Shown: positions 22,573 through 34,799 of the stretch, piece by piece | Layout of the letters: every line of letters begins with the position of its first letter | Numbering within the stretch: position 1 is the stretch's first letter | DNA from: Muscardinus avellanarius | Taxonomy: Eukaryota > Chordata > Mammalia > Rodentia > Gliridae | Direction: 5' to 3' | Assembly (NCBI GenBank): GCA_963383645.1 | Contig: OY726557.1 | Location: forward strand, 151,274,860 to 151,338,859 | DNA: 64,000 nucleotides | The notes under the pieces: generated by a model | Database searches by the model: none | The model's input: only the letters and a program-made list of their open reading frames with translations | What the model was told of the DNA's origin: nothing | Position numbers and translations under genes: made by a program

Positions 22573-22778
22573 AGCTGGGAGCGGTGATGCGTATCTGTAA
22601 TCCCAGTACCTGGGAGGCTGAGACAGGAGGACCAGAGGTTCCAGGCCGGCCTCAGCAGCTTAGTGAGGACTTCAGCAACTTAGGGAGACCCTGTTTCAAA
22701 TTTTTAAAAATAGAGCTGGGGGTGTTGCTTGGAGGTAGAATGCTCCTAGGTTCAATCCCCATAACAACAACAACAAAA
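22573..22778 (+). mobile_element. B1-ID SINE
   Basis: GCTGGGAGCGGTGATGCGTA to TCAATCCCCATAACAACAAC. Confidence 0.82.
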
Positions 22779-23408
22779 GCAAATGAAAAGTCTGCTTACA
22801 TGGTTATTGTATACGTGATTGAAAGTGGCATTAACATTAAAAAAAAATTTTTTTTAACTAGAAAAGCCTCTTTGGAATTTTAGCTGGAGCCTCAGAGAGC
22901 TCCCAGGGCTATTTCCAGTGAACAGTTCATCTCAGAGTGAGAAATGAAGATGCAGGGCGCTCAGCGCAGAAAGAGGCTGGAAGGCAGCAGCGCTGAGTCA
23001 GCATAGAGACAGGACGCGGCGTCCCTCCCTCCCTTTTCCAGACAGAGCCGGCAGCGACAGTGGTTGAATTGTAGGCCTGGATCTCTCCCTTTCCATTCAC
23101 TATTCAACCCACTGCAATCTGGCTGCCATGCGCATCCACACTGCTTTCAACAAAAGTTGTCAGTGTCTCCCTGGCTGCAGACTGCATGGGACTCTGCTTA
23201 GCCCATCACTAAGGCCTCCTCTCATTCCTAGAAAAGGCTGGCTCACCACCCTCCCTGCCAGCATCTGTGACATCCCTTTCTCCTGGTTTCTTCCTGCCCC
23301 TGACTGCACCTCTGCATATGCAATCCTCATGGCAGCAAAGAGAAGAGGGGCCAAACAGGGAACAGATAGCTACACACTGATTATTTAGTTACAGTTTTGA
23401 AATGGTTC
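22779..23408. other. Unique intergenic stretch, nothing recognised
   Basis: No repeat or coding signature recognised. 22910-23060 is mildly GC-rich. Confidence 0.45.
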
Positions 23409-23487
23409 TACTTGGGAGGCTGAGGCAGGAGGATCACTTGAGTCCATAAGTTCAAGTCCAGCCTGAGCAAAATAATAATAATAATAA

Positions 23488-23518
<31 letters not shown>

Positions 23519-23551
23519 AAGAAGAAGAAGAAGAAGAAGAAGAAGAAGAAG
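23409..23551 (+). mobile_element. B1-like fragment with AAT/AAG repeat tail
   Basis: CTACTTGGGAGGCTGAGGCA to 23469, then AAT units (23470-23489) and about 20 AAG units (23490-23551). Confidence 0.75.
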
Positions 23552-23994
23552 CCAGGCATGGTGGCACACACTTGTAAGCCCAGTCATTGAGAATGACTGA
23601 GACCAGGAGGATCGCAGTTTCGATGCCAGCCTCAGCAACTTAGCAAAACCCTCAGCAACTTAGAACTTAGTGAGACCTTGTTTTAAAATAAAAATCAAGA
23701 AAGCCAGGCATGGTGGCACATGTTTGTAATCCCGGTACTTGGGAGGCTGAGACAGGAGGATTGCAGATTCACAGCCAGCCTCAACTATTTAGTGAGGCCC
23801 TTTGCAACTTAGTGAGACTCTGTCCCAAAATAAAGAATAAAAAATAGGGCTGGGGGTGTAGCTTGGAGGTAGAATGCCCCTGGGTTTCATCTCCAGTACC
23901 ACAAAATAAATAAATAATAAATAAATATTTAAAAAATAAGAAATGGGGATGTAGTTCAGAGGTAGAACACCCCTGTGTTCCATCCCCAGTTCCA
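23552..23994 (+). mobile_element. SINE split by another SINE
   Basis: Outer 23552-23690 and 23940-23994. Inner full SINE 23702-23912 with a TAAA-type tail. Confidence 0.83.
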
Positions 23995-24049
23995 AATAAT
24001 CACAATAATAATAGCAGAGAACAAGGGCCAGGGCTCTGGTTTGCACAGG

Positions 24050-24860
24050 GCTCAGCGAGGGTCCCCCGAGGAAGCAGCATTGAAGCTAGGGCCTGAAGGA
24101 CCTGTGGGTGCAGGACGAGAGGAAGGGAGAGAAATAGTCTCTCTGCAAAGGAAACTCAACAAGGACAGACCCGAGGCAGGAAGTTTTCCTATTCCAGAAA
24201 TTGAGAAGCCAACATAGTTTTGAAGGAACTGAAGGAGAGAAGGTGGGAGGAATAAGATCTCAGATGACCCTAGGGTCATGTGGGATTCTGGACTAAGTCT
24301 TAAAAGTGAAGAGAAGCCACTGAAGGCAGGAAAGTGACATGGTGATGTTTGTGTTCTTACAAAACCCCTCCACATCTGAATCTCTCTATATTTCTACCCC
24401 TTTTGTGTCCCTGCCCCCTGGAATCGCCTTCCACAGTCTCCTTTACCCTGCATTCTAACCCATCACCATTTTCTAGTGTTTACCTAGAAGCCCGGCCTCA
24501 GTGCCATCATCTTCCCTACCCCGACCCATTCAGGCCCTTGTTCTCTGAGTCTATGTGATAGCCCCAGAGCTAATCTGCCCCACACGGACCCTCATTCAAG
24601 CCGGCCTGCTTGCTAAAGCGGGGTGGTTAGTCTAAAAGGCAGTGACCAGCTCCCTCCCCTGCTGCAAAGCCTTCGAGGCCCCCAGACCTCAGGAACTTCG
24701 CACTCTGCCCTTTGGTGTGCGAAGTCCTCTGTGACTTGATCTCGGTCCATCTCCAGTGACCGCTGCTTTCTGCCTCTCACTGGACAGCCCGCAAAGTTGA
24801 AATGCTTGGGGTTCTTCACACAGGCCACACTGCTTCACCCTGTTCTGTCTGTTCTGTCTG
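24050..24860 (+). mobile_element. L2-like ancient LINE fragments
   Basis: Diverged matches to familiar L2 phrases: GAGGAAGCAGCATTGAAGCT..CCTGAAGGA, GAGGCAGGAA, GAAGCCACTGAAGGCAGG...AGTGACATGGTG, and later CAAAGCCTTCGAGGCCC and GTGACTTGATCTCGG. Orientation and joins are uncertain. Confidence 0.55.
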
Positions 24861-24898
24861 TGCTTATGTTTACCTTCTGCCTAGCGTCTCCTCCAACT

Positions 24899-24899
<1 letters not shown>

Positions 24900-24945
<46 letters not shown>
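24900..24945 (+). repeat. TG dinucleotide repeat
   Basis: 22-23 uninterrupted TG units. A second, impure TG stretch follows at 25093-25150. Confidence 0.95.
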
Positions 24946-24946
<1 letters not shown>

Positions 24947-25147
24947 CAAATGATAGGTGAGCTCCTGTCTCAGGAGGATCTGGAAAACCATCAGAGTGTC
25001 AAGATGGACCTCAGCCTGCTGCTCCAGAGCTCTCTGGCATGGGTGGGTTTACCAGTTCATAGCTGTCCTCAAACAACAGATCACAGCTACTGTGAGTGTG
25101 TATGTGTATGAGTGTGAGTGTGTGCATGTGAGTGCGTGCATGTGTGT

Positions 25148-25737
25148 GTAGTACTGGTGACTAAACCCAGGGGTGCTCAACTTCTGAACTACACCTCAGC
25201 CCTTTTTTATCTTGTATTTTGAAACAGGGTCTTGCTAAGATACTGTGCACTGACTTCAAATCTGTGATCCTCCTGTTTCAGCCTACCAAGTACTAGAGTG
25301 ACAGGTGTGGACTACCACGCCCAGCTTGCTATTCTTTATTTTTAGTTATTTATTTCTTTTTGGTGGTGGTACTGGGGATGGAACCTTTCTACCTCTGAGC
25401 TACACCCCCAGACCTATTTTTTATATTTTTATTTGGAAACAGGGTCTCTTAAACCAGCGCGGCTGGCTTCAAAACTGCGTGATCCTCCTGTCTCCGCCTC
25501 CCAAGCATGGGGATTACAAGCGTGTGCCACCATGCCCAGCACTTGCTACTTCTTAAAAGTGTAGGGGTTTTTTTGTTCATTTGTTATGTAGTACTTGGGA
25601 TTGAGCTCTACCACTGACTATACCCCCAGCCCTTATTGTCTTTTAGTTTGAGATGGAGTCTTTCTAAATTGCTGAGGCTGGCCTCTTCTCTAAAACTCTA
25701 AGTACTAGGATTACAGGTATACACCACTGTGACCAAC
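25148..25737 (-). mobile_element. Three minus SINEs
   Basis: 25148-25322 (old), 25366-25540 (young type, GGAACC head), 25588-25737 (old). Confidence 0.83.
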
Positions 25738-25872
25738 TTAATAGTGTATTTTTTACACATTATATTAATTCTAGTATAAATAGTAAGTGCTCTCATAATT
25801 ATGGGTTTGAGGATTTACAATAAAATCTTAAAAACAAACACCGAAAATGGCGAGATGGCAAATATGGCTAAT

Positions 25873-25964
25873 TCTCCTTTTCTTCCTCTTCCTCCTCCTC
25901 CTCCTTTTCTTCCTCTTCCTCCTCCTCCTCCTCCTCCTCCTCCTCTTCCTCCTCCTTCTTCTTC

Positions 25965-25996
<32 letters not shown>

Positions 25997-26205
25997 CTTC
26001 TTCTTCTTCTTCTTCTTCTTCTTCTTCTTCTGTACTGGGGATTGAGCCAAGGGGCATTCTACCTCCAAACTACATCCCCTGCCCTCTTTTATTTTTTTAT
26101 TTGGAAACAGTCTCACTAAGTTGCTGAGGCTGGTCTTGAACCTTCAGTCCTCCTGTCTCAGCCTCCTAAGTTCTGGGATTACAGGCATATGCCACCATGC
26201 CCAGC
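25873..26205 (-). mobile_element. B1-ID SINE with a 158-bp polypyrimidine tail
   Basis: TCC/TTCC units 25873-25955, TTC repeat 25955-26030, SINE 26031-26205. Confidence 0.88.
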
Positions 26206-26281
26206 CTTATGTTCATTTTAAATGCCATTCTGAGTCTGTGGGAAAACAAAGAGAAGATAGTATTAATATAAATGACAGCTT

Positions 26282-26412
26282 GGTTGGGTTCAGTGACACA
26301 CACATGCAATCCCAGCTTGAGAGGCTGAGGCAGGAGGATGCACAGTTCAGCCTCAGCAATTGAGTGAGATATTGCTCAGAGATCCTGGGTTGAATTCCCT
26401 GTGCCACAAAAC
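26282..26412 (+). mobile_element. Internally deleted SINE
   Basis: GGTTGGGTTCAGTGACACAC, GAGTGAGATATTGCTCAGAG, then CCTGGGTTGAATTCCC. The middle is missing. Confidence 0.65.
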
Positions 26413-26464
26413 AAAATAAAAATAAACAAAAACATTGAACCATAGCTTGGAGTGTCTTCTTTAT

Positions 26465-26508
<44 letters not shown>

Positions 26509-26522
26509 CATGTGTGTGTGTG
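26465..26522 (+). repeat. TG repeat
   Basis: TG units with one ATGCA interruption. Confidence 0.95.
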
Positions 26523-26647
26523 CACAAGTGATACTGAGGACTGAAACCAAGGTAGCATGCCTAAATGTCCAGGCCTCTCACTGTCTACCCCTAGCCTCTA
26601 CCCAAGGATGTCTTGGTCCATGGGGAAAAAAAAAAAAATCGGTGGAA

Positions 26648-26845
26648 AGCCAGGCATGGTGTCGCATGCTTGTAATCCTAGCATTTGGGAGGCTGAGACA
26701 GAAGGATCACAGTTCGCAGACAGCCTCAGCTACTTAGTGAGGCCCTCTGCAACTCAGTAAGACCCGGTTTCAAAATAAAGAATAAAAAATTGGGCAGGGG
26801 GTGTAGCTCGGAGGTCGAATGCCCCTGGCTTCCATCCCCAGACCC

Positions 26846-26912
<67 letters not shown>

Positions 26913-27075
26913 AAATATGGCTGGGGTGTAACCTGGAAATAGAATGCCATTTGTTCCATCTCCAGTACCATCACCATTGAAGAAAAAAAGAAGAAGAAGA
27001 AGAAGAAGAAGAAGAAGAAGAAGAAGAAGAAGAAGAAGAAGAAGAAGGAGAAGAAATGTGTGTGTGTGTGTGTGT
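26648..27075 (+). mobile_element. SINE with GAAA tail, ID remnant, GAA and TG repeats
   Basis: SINE 26648-26846, GAAA repeat 26847-26914, ID half 26918-26972, GAA repeat 26989-27054, TG 27056-27075. Confidence 0.85.
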
Positions 27076-27098
27076 AGCATTTATTTTACTTGTGTGTG

Positions 27099-27296
27099 TG
27101 TTACTGGGGATTGAGCCCCCAGGCATTCTACATCTGAGCTACGTCCACAGCGCTATTTTTATTCTTTATTTTGAAACAGGTTCTCACTAAGTTTTGGAGG
27201 ACCTTACTATGTTGCTAGACTGGCTTCGAACCTGCAATTCTCCTATCTCGGCCTCCCAAATACTGGGATTACAGACATGTGCCACCATGTCTGACT
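27099..27296 (-). mobile_element. B1-ID SINE
   Basis: TTACTGGGGATTGAGCCCCC to GTGCCACCATGTCTGAC. Confidence 0.82.
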
Positions 27297-27384
27297 ATAT
27301 ATAGTGTGTAAAATAATAAAATATTTTCAGAAAAGTATTTCATTAAAGAAATTCAATAAAGCTAAAAACATAAAATAAAAAAGA

Positions 27385-27789
27385 GCCAGGCATGGTGGCA
27401 TGTACTTGTCATCCCAGTACTTGGGAGGCTGAGACAGGAGGATCACAGGTTCACAGCCAGCCTCAGCTACTTAGCGAGGCCCTCTGCAACTTAGTGAGAC
27501 CCTGTTTCAAAATAAATAATAAAAAATATGGCTGGAGGTGGAGCTCAAAGGTAGAATACCCCTGGGTTCAATCCCTAGTACTACAAAAGAACAAAGAAGA
27601 ATAAAAAGAAAAAGAAAGATACCATGACACATGTTCATGGTAGAAAGTCTGAAAAACACAGTAAAAATCACCATCCCACCAGGCGTGGTGGCGCACGCTT
27701 GTAATCCCTGCACTTGGGAGGCAGAGACAGGAGGATCGCGCAGGTTCGAAGCCAGCCGCGCTGGCCTAAAAGACCCTGTTTCCAAAAAA

Positions 27790-27860
<71 letters not shown>

Positions 27861-27909
27861 GGGAGTGTAGCCCGGAGGTAGAAGGGTTTCCAGGAATCCC
27901 AATACCACA
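27385..27909 (+). mobile_element. Two + SINEs, the second with an internal A/AT expansion
   Basis: 27385-27590 is a full element. 27679-27909 is the young type, with the linker replaced by 22 A and about 25 AT units (27786-27858) between B1 and ID halves. Confidence 0.87.
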
Positions 27910-27997
27910 CACAAAAAAATTATCATCCTGACATATACCAGGCACCCCGCCACTCACCTAGCTTCTTTTTCTTTTCTTGTTCCTTTCCTTTCCTTTT

Positions 27998-28144
27998 TTT
28001 CCCTGGTAATGAAACCAGGGCACTCTACATTGAGCCACATTACCCCACCCTTTTCTTTTATTTTAAGGCAGGATCTCACGTAAGCTGCCCAGGCTGGCTT
28101 TGCACTTGCTATCTCCTGCTTCAGCCTGGGATCACCATGCCTTG
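27998..28144 (-). mobile_element. Old B1-ID SINE
   Basis: CCCTGGTAATGAAACCAGGG to CACCATGCCTTGCCC. Confidence 0.65.
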
Positions 28145-28357
28145 CCCAAGTAACTTTCATAAATTAAGCTGTATATTAAGGAGAAGGAGAAGACCAATGG
28201 TATAGTAATCTGGGCAGTGTTACCTACCCTTGCACTGGATAAGCACGGGCCCAGGTGAACTTGGATGGCGCCTGGCTCTGCTCTTCCTCCCATGGTCTTG
28301 GTCCTCTGAACGTCTTCCAGCAGGCAAGCTCCAGACCACATAAGAGGTCCCAAGAGG

Positions 28358-28678
28358 GCCAGGCGTGGTGGCACACGCTTGTAATCCCAGCATTTGGGAG
28401 GCAGAGGCATGGCTCGTGGACAGCCTTAGCTATTTAGCAGAGGTCCTTTGCAACTCAGTGAGACTTTGTTTCAAAAAAATAAAAATTTGGCAGGGCGTGG
28501 TGGCGCATGCTTGTAATCCCTGTGCTTGGGAGGCGGAGACAGGGAGGATCACGCAGGTTTGAAGCCAGCCTCGCTGGCTTAAGAGACCCTGTTTCCAAAT
28601 AAAAATATAAAAAAATAGGTGTCTGGGAGTGTAGCCCAGAGGTAGATGGGTTTCTAGGAACCCCAGTACCACCAAAAA

Positions 28679-28710
<32 letters not shown>

Positions 28711-28785
28711 AAAATAAAAAATAAATAAATACAAATTTGGGCTGGAGGTATAGCTTAGAGGTAGAATGCCCTGGGTACCGCAAAA

Positions 28786-28824
<39 letters not shown>

Positions 28825-28825
28825 A
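28358..28825 (+). mobile_element. SINE split by a young SINE
   Basis: Outer pieces 28358-28480 and 28735-28825, flanked by cccaagag. Inner 28489-28728 with a TAAA tail. aaatttgg flanks the inner copy. Confidence 0.85.
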
Positions 28826-28879
28826 TCCCAAGAGCAGTGCAGTGTTGACTGTCTGTGATGTCCAGCAGTGTAACTATAG

Positions 28880-28990
28880 GGTGAACTCAGCAGTGGAAGG
28901 GTCTAGTCTTGGCTCAGCCACTTACTGGTTGTTGGGCTTGGTGCAAGTCACTTAGATGTTCTGGGCCTTGTCTTTCTCCCTTGATTTTAA
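28880..28990 (+). mobile_element. MIR element
   Basis: GGCTCAGCCACTTACTGGTT..GGTGCAAGTCACTTAGATGT follows the MIR core phrase. Old and diverged. Confidence 0.65.
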
Positions 28991-29702
28991 TTCTCTGATT
29001 TTGAAACCTGGCTGTACTCCCTGGTGTGCTTGGGACCCTGTGGGTCAGGCTCCCCAGCCGTGGCAATATGGGCCTCAGACCCAGCCACCCTGGCCAGGCC
29101 GCCTGAGGTTGGTGTCAGGCTCAGCCTGCCAGCACCCATGTGTACCAGCAGCCCTCCCACACCTGGGCCGGTGGGGGCACTTGGCAGCATCAGCCTGAGC
29201 AGTTCAGCAGCCAAGTGGGCTGAGTACGTGGTTTTGGAAACCAGTTGCCATTTATACCTTAGCCTAAAGGGAAAACACTCCACTGTCGCCAAAGAGAAAG
29301 AGGGTGGCACCCTAAACAAGTCTCCTCTTTCCTGGTTGCTGGTTCTGGAGAATAAAGAGAATGAATGCTAGGAATCAGCTCAGGCTTTGAGGAGTTTCTT
29401 CCAAAAACTTAGAGAAACAAAAAGGACCATCTGCGTTTTACTCAGTCACTCTGGTCTTTGTCCTAAATGAAGGAGGTTTCTCAGCCTGGGAACTCATTGA
29501 ACATCTGGAAAGACACCACCTCCAACAGACCGTCCCTCTGCACGTTGTAAACAAGGTGTGAAGTGCTGATCAAACACACATGGCATCTTGGCCCATTTCT
29601 AAAGGACCAAAGCCAGTTGGAAGAAGGAGTTTAATTCCCGCTAGGCCAGAAATAACAGAATTGTCACCATTACCTTCCTGGATATATTTCATTCTATATT
29701 TT
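28991..29702. other. Unique intergenic stretch, nothing recognised
   Basis: GC-rich part 29020-29220 lacks a gene signature. Confidence 0.45.
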
Positions 29703-29902
29703 TGCAGTACTAGGTATGGAACCCAGGGGCATTCTACCACCGACTACACCCCCAGCCCTATGTTTTATTCTTTATTTTGAAACAGGGTCTTACTGAGTTG
29801 CAAAGGGCCTCACTAAGTAGCTGAGGCTGTCCATGAACTGTGATCCTCCTGTCTCAGCCTCCCAAATGCTGGATTACAAGTGTACTCCACCACACCCGGC
29901 TT
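29703..29902 (-). mobile_element. B1-ID SINE
   Basis: GCAGTACTAGGTATGGAACC to CCACCACACCCGGC. Confidence 0.85.
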
Positions 29903-29981
29903 GGATTTATGAGAATCTTCAGATAAAATCAGGAACTTTAACCATGGGGAGACATGTTCTAATGGGAATTGACCTACATTT

Positions 29982-30634
29982 TTTGGGGGGTTAGGGGATT
30001 GAATCTAGGGGCATTCTACCCCGGAGCCACAACCCCAATCATGTTTTTGTTTTCTTCTGAAACAGGGCCTCATTAGGTTGCTAATGTCTTGTTAAAGTAA
30101 CTGAGGCTGATCTCCAACTTGCAATCCTCCTGTACCTGTCTCCTAAGTACTAGGATTACCATCATGCCTGGCTACTCCCAGTCTTTAAAAAAATAATTTT
30201 TTTTGAACCCAGGGGCATTCTACCTCTGAGACACCCCCCCCCTTATTTTACTCAGCCCTATTTTTTCTAACTAAGTTGACAAGAGTTTCACTATGTGGTG
30301 AGGCTGTCCTCCAACCTATGATCTTCCCATCTCGGCCTCCTAAGTACTGGGCGTACAGGTGTGTGCAACCATGACCAGCACTTTTTTTTTCAGAGACAAA
30401 GACAGAGGTTTATTTAGAAAAGATGGGGAATACCAGTTGAAGGGAGAACACAGGCAATCTCAAAAGGTCCGTATGAGAGCATGTGTCCAAGAGAGAGAAT
30501 GAGAGGGTTTTTTTTTTTTTTTTAATTTCGAACCAGAATCTTATTAAGTTGCTAAGGCTGGCCTTGAGCCTGTGATCTTCCTGTCTCAGCCTCCCAATAC
30601 TGGGGTTAGAGGTGTGCACCACCATCACTGGCTT
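29982..30634 (-). mobile_element. Three old minus SINEs
   Basis: 29982-30174, 30203-30382, and a B1 half with poly(T) 30505-30634. Confidence 0.78.
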
Positions 30635-31079
30635 TGACCTATATTTAAAAATAGCCGAGCAACTAATCTTTTAAATTGGTGTTGTCCATTTGGGACAGTT
30701 GTTGTATACATCTGTCTCGGCTCCTCTTGCTTTCGCTCTCAATTTTCCAGGGATCAGGGGCTGGTCTTGCTATTTGCGGGGCTTCTGAGTATTGAAGGAT
30801 TGAATGCACTACCCTTGCCCATGAAGCTCACCACTTGCACTGGTGGTCCTCTGCAGACATCAAGACGAGCCATGCAGCCACATCTCCTGGGCTGGGCGGC
30901 AGTGGACCTCTTGTTTTGTGAACCCATTTTGCCTCCATCTGCAGTGTTTCCTCCAGGCCTGTTTCTGCTCCAACCTGCCAGCACTTGCCTCTGTCTCCCA
31001 CGTGGGGACAGTTTATAAGCCTGTTGCTTTTCTCTCCCAGCTGCACAGCCACCTTCCCTTCTCCAGAGCCACTACTGTA

Positions 31080-31680
31080 GACTCTGGGCTCACTGTAACA
31101 TAGCAGCTGGAGAAATCCAACCACACAGACATGCCCACATCACACCCTATTTAAAACTTTTCAATAGGCCAGGCATGGTGGTGCACCCCTGTAACCCCAG
31201 TACTTGGGAAGCTGAGACAGGAAGATCACAGGTTCAAGGCCAGCCCATTTCTAAACAAAACATTAAAAACAAAAGAGGCTAGGGTGCAGCTTGGAGGTAG
31301 AATACATCTGGATTCAATCCCCAGGACCACAAAAAAAAAAAAAAAAAAAAAATTACAAACAAAACACCTCTTCAATAGCTTTCCATTGCCTTCAGAATTG
31401 AAGTCTTGCCTGAGTCGGCCTGGCTACTTTCTGCTCCTCTTCCGTGCTCCAGCCACATCACTGCAGTTGTTGTGTTTGGTTTCTCCAGGGTTGACAGAAA
31501 TTCCTGTCATTTCAAAGTTGCAGGAAGCAGTCCATGTGCTACATGAGAGGCTCTCTGTCCCACCCGCCTACTAGTGATCTTTCCCTCATTCTCCAGGTCT
31601 TGGTTTACACACTTTCCCTCCCAGAAGCTTTCCCTGCACCCTTAAGGTTAGGTCTCTATGGCTCCCAAGCTCATATTTGG
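31080..31680 (+). mobile_element. L2-like fragment split by a SINE
   Basis: AAAACTTTTCAATA (31154-31166) and, after the SINE 31167-31350, AGCTTTCCATTGCCTTCAGA, GGCTACTTTCTGCTCCTCT and CCAGAAGCTTTCCCTGCACC match L2 3' half phrases. Confidence 0.6.
31167..31350 (+). mobile_element. B1-ID SINE inside an L2
   Basis: GGCCAGGCATGGTGGTGCAC to CCCCAGGACCAC, then poly(A). Confidence 0.83.
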
Positions 31681-32317
31681 TAACAACCATGATAATTAGT
31701 TAGATAACTGAATTATCTCAGGTGGTCCTGGGGGTAAACCCCAGGACCTAGTGCATACTACGCAGCCCAGTAGATTTTCTTACAGTAGGTGTTCATAGCC
31801 ACCATGCTCAGCTTTTTTTTTTCTTTCTCACATTGTATACTCTCCTCCTGAACTGAGGGGCCTGACACCATTCCTTTAGGACTGACCTCACTTTGGAGGA
31901 GTGAACTGTGATGGGCATTACCCAGGCGTCAGTGCTCTCTGCCATTGGCTCCTGCTGGAGGGCTTCCTACAGACTTGGAGATCTTCTGGAACAACTTGCT
32001 TTTGTTTTTGTTTTTTGCAGGATTATGGCTTGAACCCAGAAAAAAGGTTACTTAGCGCCAACTCTCCCCTGGAAATCTATATTCTTTAAGCAAATAAACA
32101 GAAAGATGCTGACAAAACTGCAGTCTTTTTGTGTGTCCATATGTCCTTCTAGCACGTTGGAATCTGTGAGTGAGCTCCATGATTGCAGGGATCATACCCA
32201 CAGTGCATTTCCAGGCTCACTTGTGGCTTGGCTTGTGGTGGGTGCTACAGTCTTGAACTTGAAAAGGACCTAGATCATAGTGATATAGAAAATTTATGTC
32301 CTATGACTTCAAGTTTG

Positions 32318-33062
32318 TTTTTTTTTTTTTTTTTTTTGGTACTGGGGGTGGAACCCAGAGGCTTTCTATCTCCGGGCTATACTCCCAGACCTATTTTTAT
32401 ATTTTATTTGGAAACAGGGTCTAAGTTGCTGAGAGCCTCACTAAGTAGCTGAGGCTGGCTTAGAAGATGTGCGATCCTCCTGTCTCAGCCTCCCAAGCAT
32501 GGGGATTTCAAGCGTGCGCCACCATGACAAGCTTCAGGTTGTTTCTTTTTGTTTGTTTGATTTTTTGCGGTACTAGGTACTAGGAATGGAACCCGGGGGC
32601 ATTCTACTCCGGAGCGACACCCCCAGCCCTATTTTTTATTCTTTAATTTTTGAAGCAGAGTTGCAAAGAGCCTACGTAGCTGCAGCTGTCCACAAACTGT
32701 CATCCTCCTGTCTCGGCCTCCCAAGCATGCACTACCACGCCTGGCTACGATTTCAATTTTGTATTGACCTTTCTAATCTAGTCCTGTTCAGACTTCAAAA
32801 CAGACTCAGTCTTTGGCCTCTACGTAGCTACTCTTGGCAGCCTCATGAGTTTAGATTGTCCAGTTTTTCTTTACTTGAATTTCACAAACCAGGAATCTGC
32901 TCAGCAGCTTTCCTCGTTTTTTGAGTATTGTTTTGGGGGGAGGGGATGGGGTCTTACTACGCTGCCCAGGATAGTCGTGAACTCATGGGCTAAGTCATCC
33001 TTCAATCTCAGCACCATGAGTAGCTATAGCTGAGGCTACAGGCACAGCCACCTCACCTGGCT
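32318..33062 (-). mobile_element. Three minus SINEs
   Basis: 32318-32533 with a T tail, 32566-32746, and an older B1-like piece 32944-33062. Confidence 0.8.
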
Positions 33063-33469
33063 GCCTTCCTAATTTGGATCTCTGAACAATACATTGCACA
33101 GTTATTCCCAACCTACAGTACCCACCACCTGACAACTAAATATGGTTGCACTACTAAGGAAACTGATTATTAACTTGAAAATCATCTCCCCTCTTTTTGA
33201 TCAGGAAAAAAACTGGTCCATAGTATTATGGGAGTAAATCAAAGAGGCACTTTGAGTTCACTGTGTGTAAAAATGTCAACATTTTTCCTCTACTTGAACG
33301 TTCAGCCTGTTTAATTCCCTTTGGGGTAAGTTCAATCATAATTCCCTTATGCTTTAATGTGGCACCCTGTTTTTTACTTTTTTGACACTATTGTCCTCCA
33401 GTTTAATAGATCTTCAAAGGCCTCCACTGCTCACTGGGTATTCAGATTTCTCGCCCTTAGATCAAATTT

Positions 33470-33745
33470 TGGAGCTGGACTCTGTGGACCCACTACTCAG
33501 ATTCATGACCTCTGTCAGTATCTCTATCTGCAAACTATAATAAGATCTATCTCACCTGGCTGTGGTCAAGGACTTGAGTGAGTTAATAAGTAGAAAGTGC
33601 TCAGCACTATTAACCATCCTTGTCTGGTTCTGGCCTGTCAAGAATGTCAATTCCTCAAGACAAAACTTTTGTTTTTCTCATCACTGTATTCCCAGAATAG
33701 AGCCTGGGACATATTAGATACTGTTGAGTGAGTTAATCTATTATA
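33470..33745 (+). mobile_element. MIR followed by L2 3' end, both old
   Basis: TATCTCTATCTGCAAACTAT then GAGTGAGTTAATAAGTAGAAAGTGCTCAG is MIR-like (to about 33615). CTCAAGACAAAACTTTTGTTT..CACTGTATTCCCAGAATAGAGCCTGG resembles the L2 3' end. Confidence 0.55.
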
Positions 33746-34049
33746 TATTTACAGTTCAACCAACTGACATACTCCTCTTTCCCCCAAAAGTCTTAGTTTT
33801 CCTGCCTTGTGCTCTTCCCTCTGCCGCTAACCTCTCACTGCTCAGCCTCTCCTCGTCATCTTGGAAGAAGCAACCTTCCTGTCAACTCTGTTCTCATGGG
33901 ACATCCTGTTAGCTACCGCCTAACTATGCTGCAGGTTTGAAAGCTCTTAGAAGTTACACCACTTATTACTCAAGACCTGACAGTCTGTTGGATGAATGTA
34001 CACAGAATTTTAAAAAATGGGACGTGAGATTTAATAACCCGTTAGAGGC
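33746..34049. other. Unique intergenic stretch, nothing recognised
   Basis: No repeat or gene recognised. Confidence 0.4.
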
Positions 34050-34238
34050 TGGGTGCAGTGAGGTGTGCCTGTAATCCCAGTACTTGGGCATCTAGGGAAG
34101 AGGATCAGAGGTTCAAGGACAATTTCAGCAACATATTTGACATGATCAGCAACCTAGAAATATTCTGTTTCAAAATAAAAAAGTAAAAAGAGTTGAGGTA
34201 GCTTAACTTGGTGGTAGAATGCCCTGGGTTCAATCCAC
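34050..34238 (+). mobile_element. Old B1-ID SINE
   Basis: GGCTGGGTGCAGTGAGGTGT to CAATCCACAGTATC. Confidence 0.77.
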
Positions 34239-34799
34239 AGTATCAAACCAAACCAAAAACCAGTTAGACCACTTTAAGAATTTATTTTTTCTTTTTTAGA
34301 GCACTATCTTATTATTGCAAATTTTTCCCTAAGATTCCTTTTGTGTGATGCAAAGTCCTACCTGCAATGGGCTAGGGGTAGGGAAGCTCAGAACCAAGTA
34401 GAAAAATTCAAGCCCCAATAAATAGGGTTAGCCCTGTACATAGGACTACACAGGTATGAGCTATCTCCTCAACTACTAGCCACCTCATAGCTATTACGGG
34501 ATTTGAGCTAAGCACTTGGGATAATTATACCTACATCTTGCAAGAACTGAGTATAACCAAATAAGGTACAAGGTAGTATTGTTAATTATAGCATATTAAA
34601 ATGCTGTTATTAAAAACAGCATATAAAACTAGGGAGAGGTAGGCTTCTTGGTGTGCACAGTAATATGGAACAAAGCAGAGCCTCCTCTACGCAGATGCCC
34701 TGGGTGGACCTACTCAATTTCAAAGGGCTCATTTGCAAAAGCAATACTGATTTCAAAGAATGTTAAGTTTACCTGTTGCTCATTTCTTCTTTTTTAATT

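Noticed and set aside
25815..26127. Open frames rich in S, L or E on both strands
   Set aside because: They arise from the TCC/TTC tract and an adjacent SINE.
27507..27953. 148-codon minus-strand frame
   Set aside because: It is a SINE and AT-repeat translation (IYIYIY run).
28430..28831. 133-codon minus-strand frame
   Set aside because: It reads through two nested SINEs and TAAA repeats.
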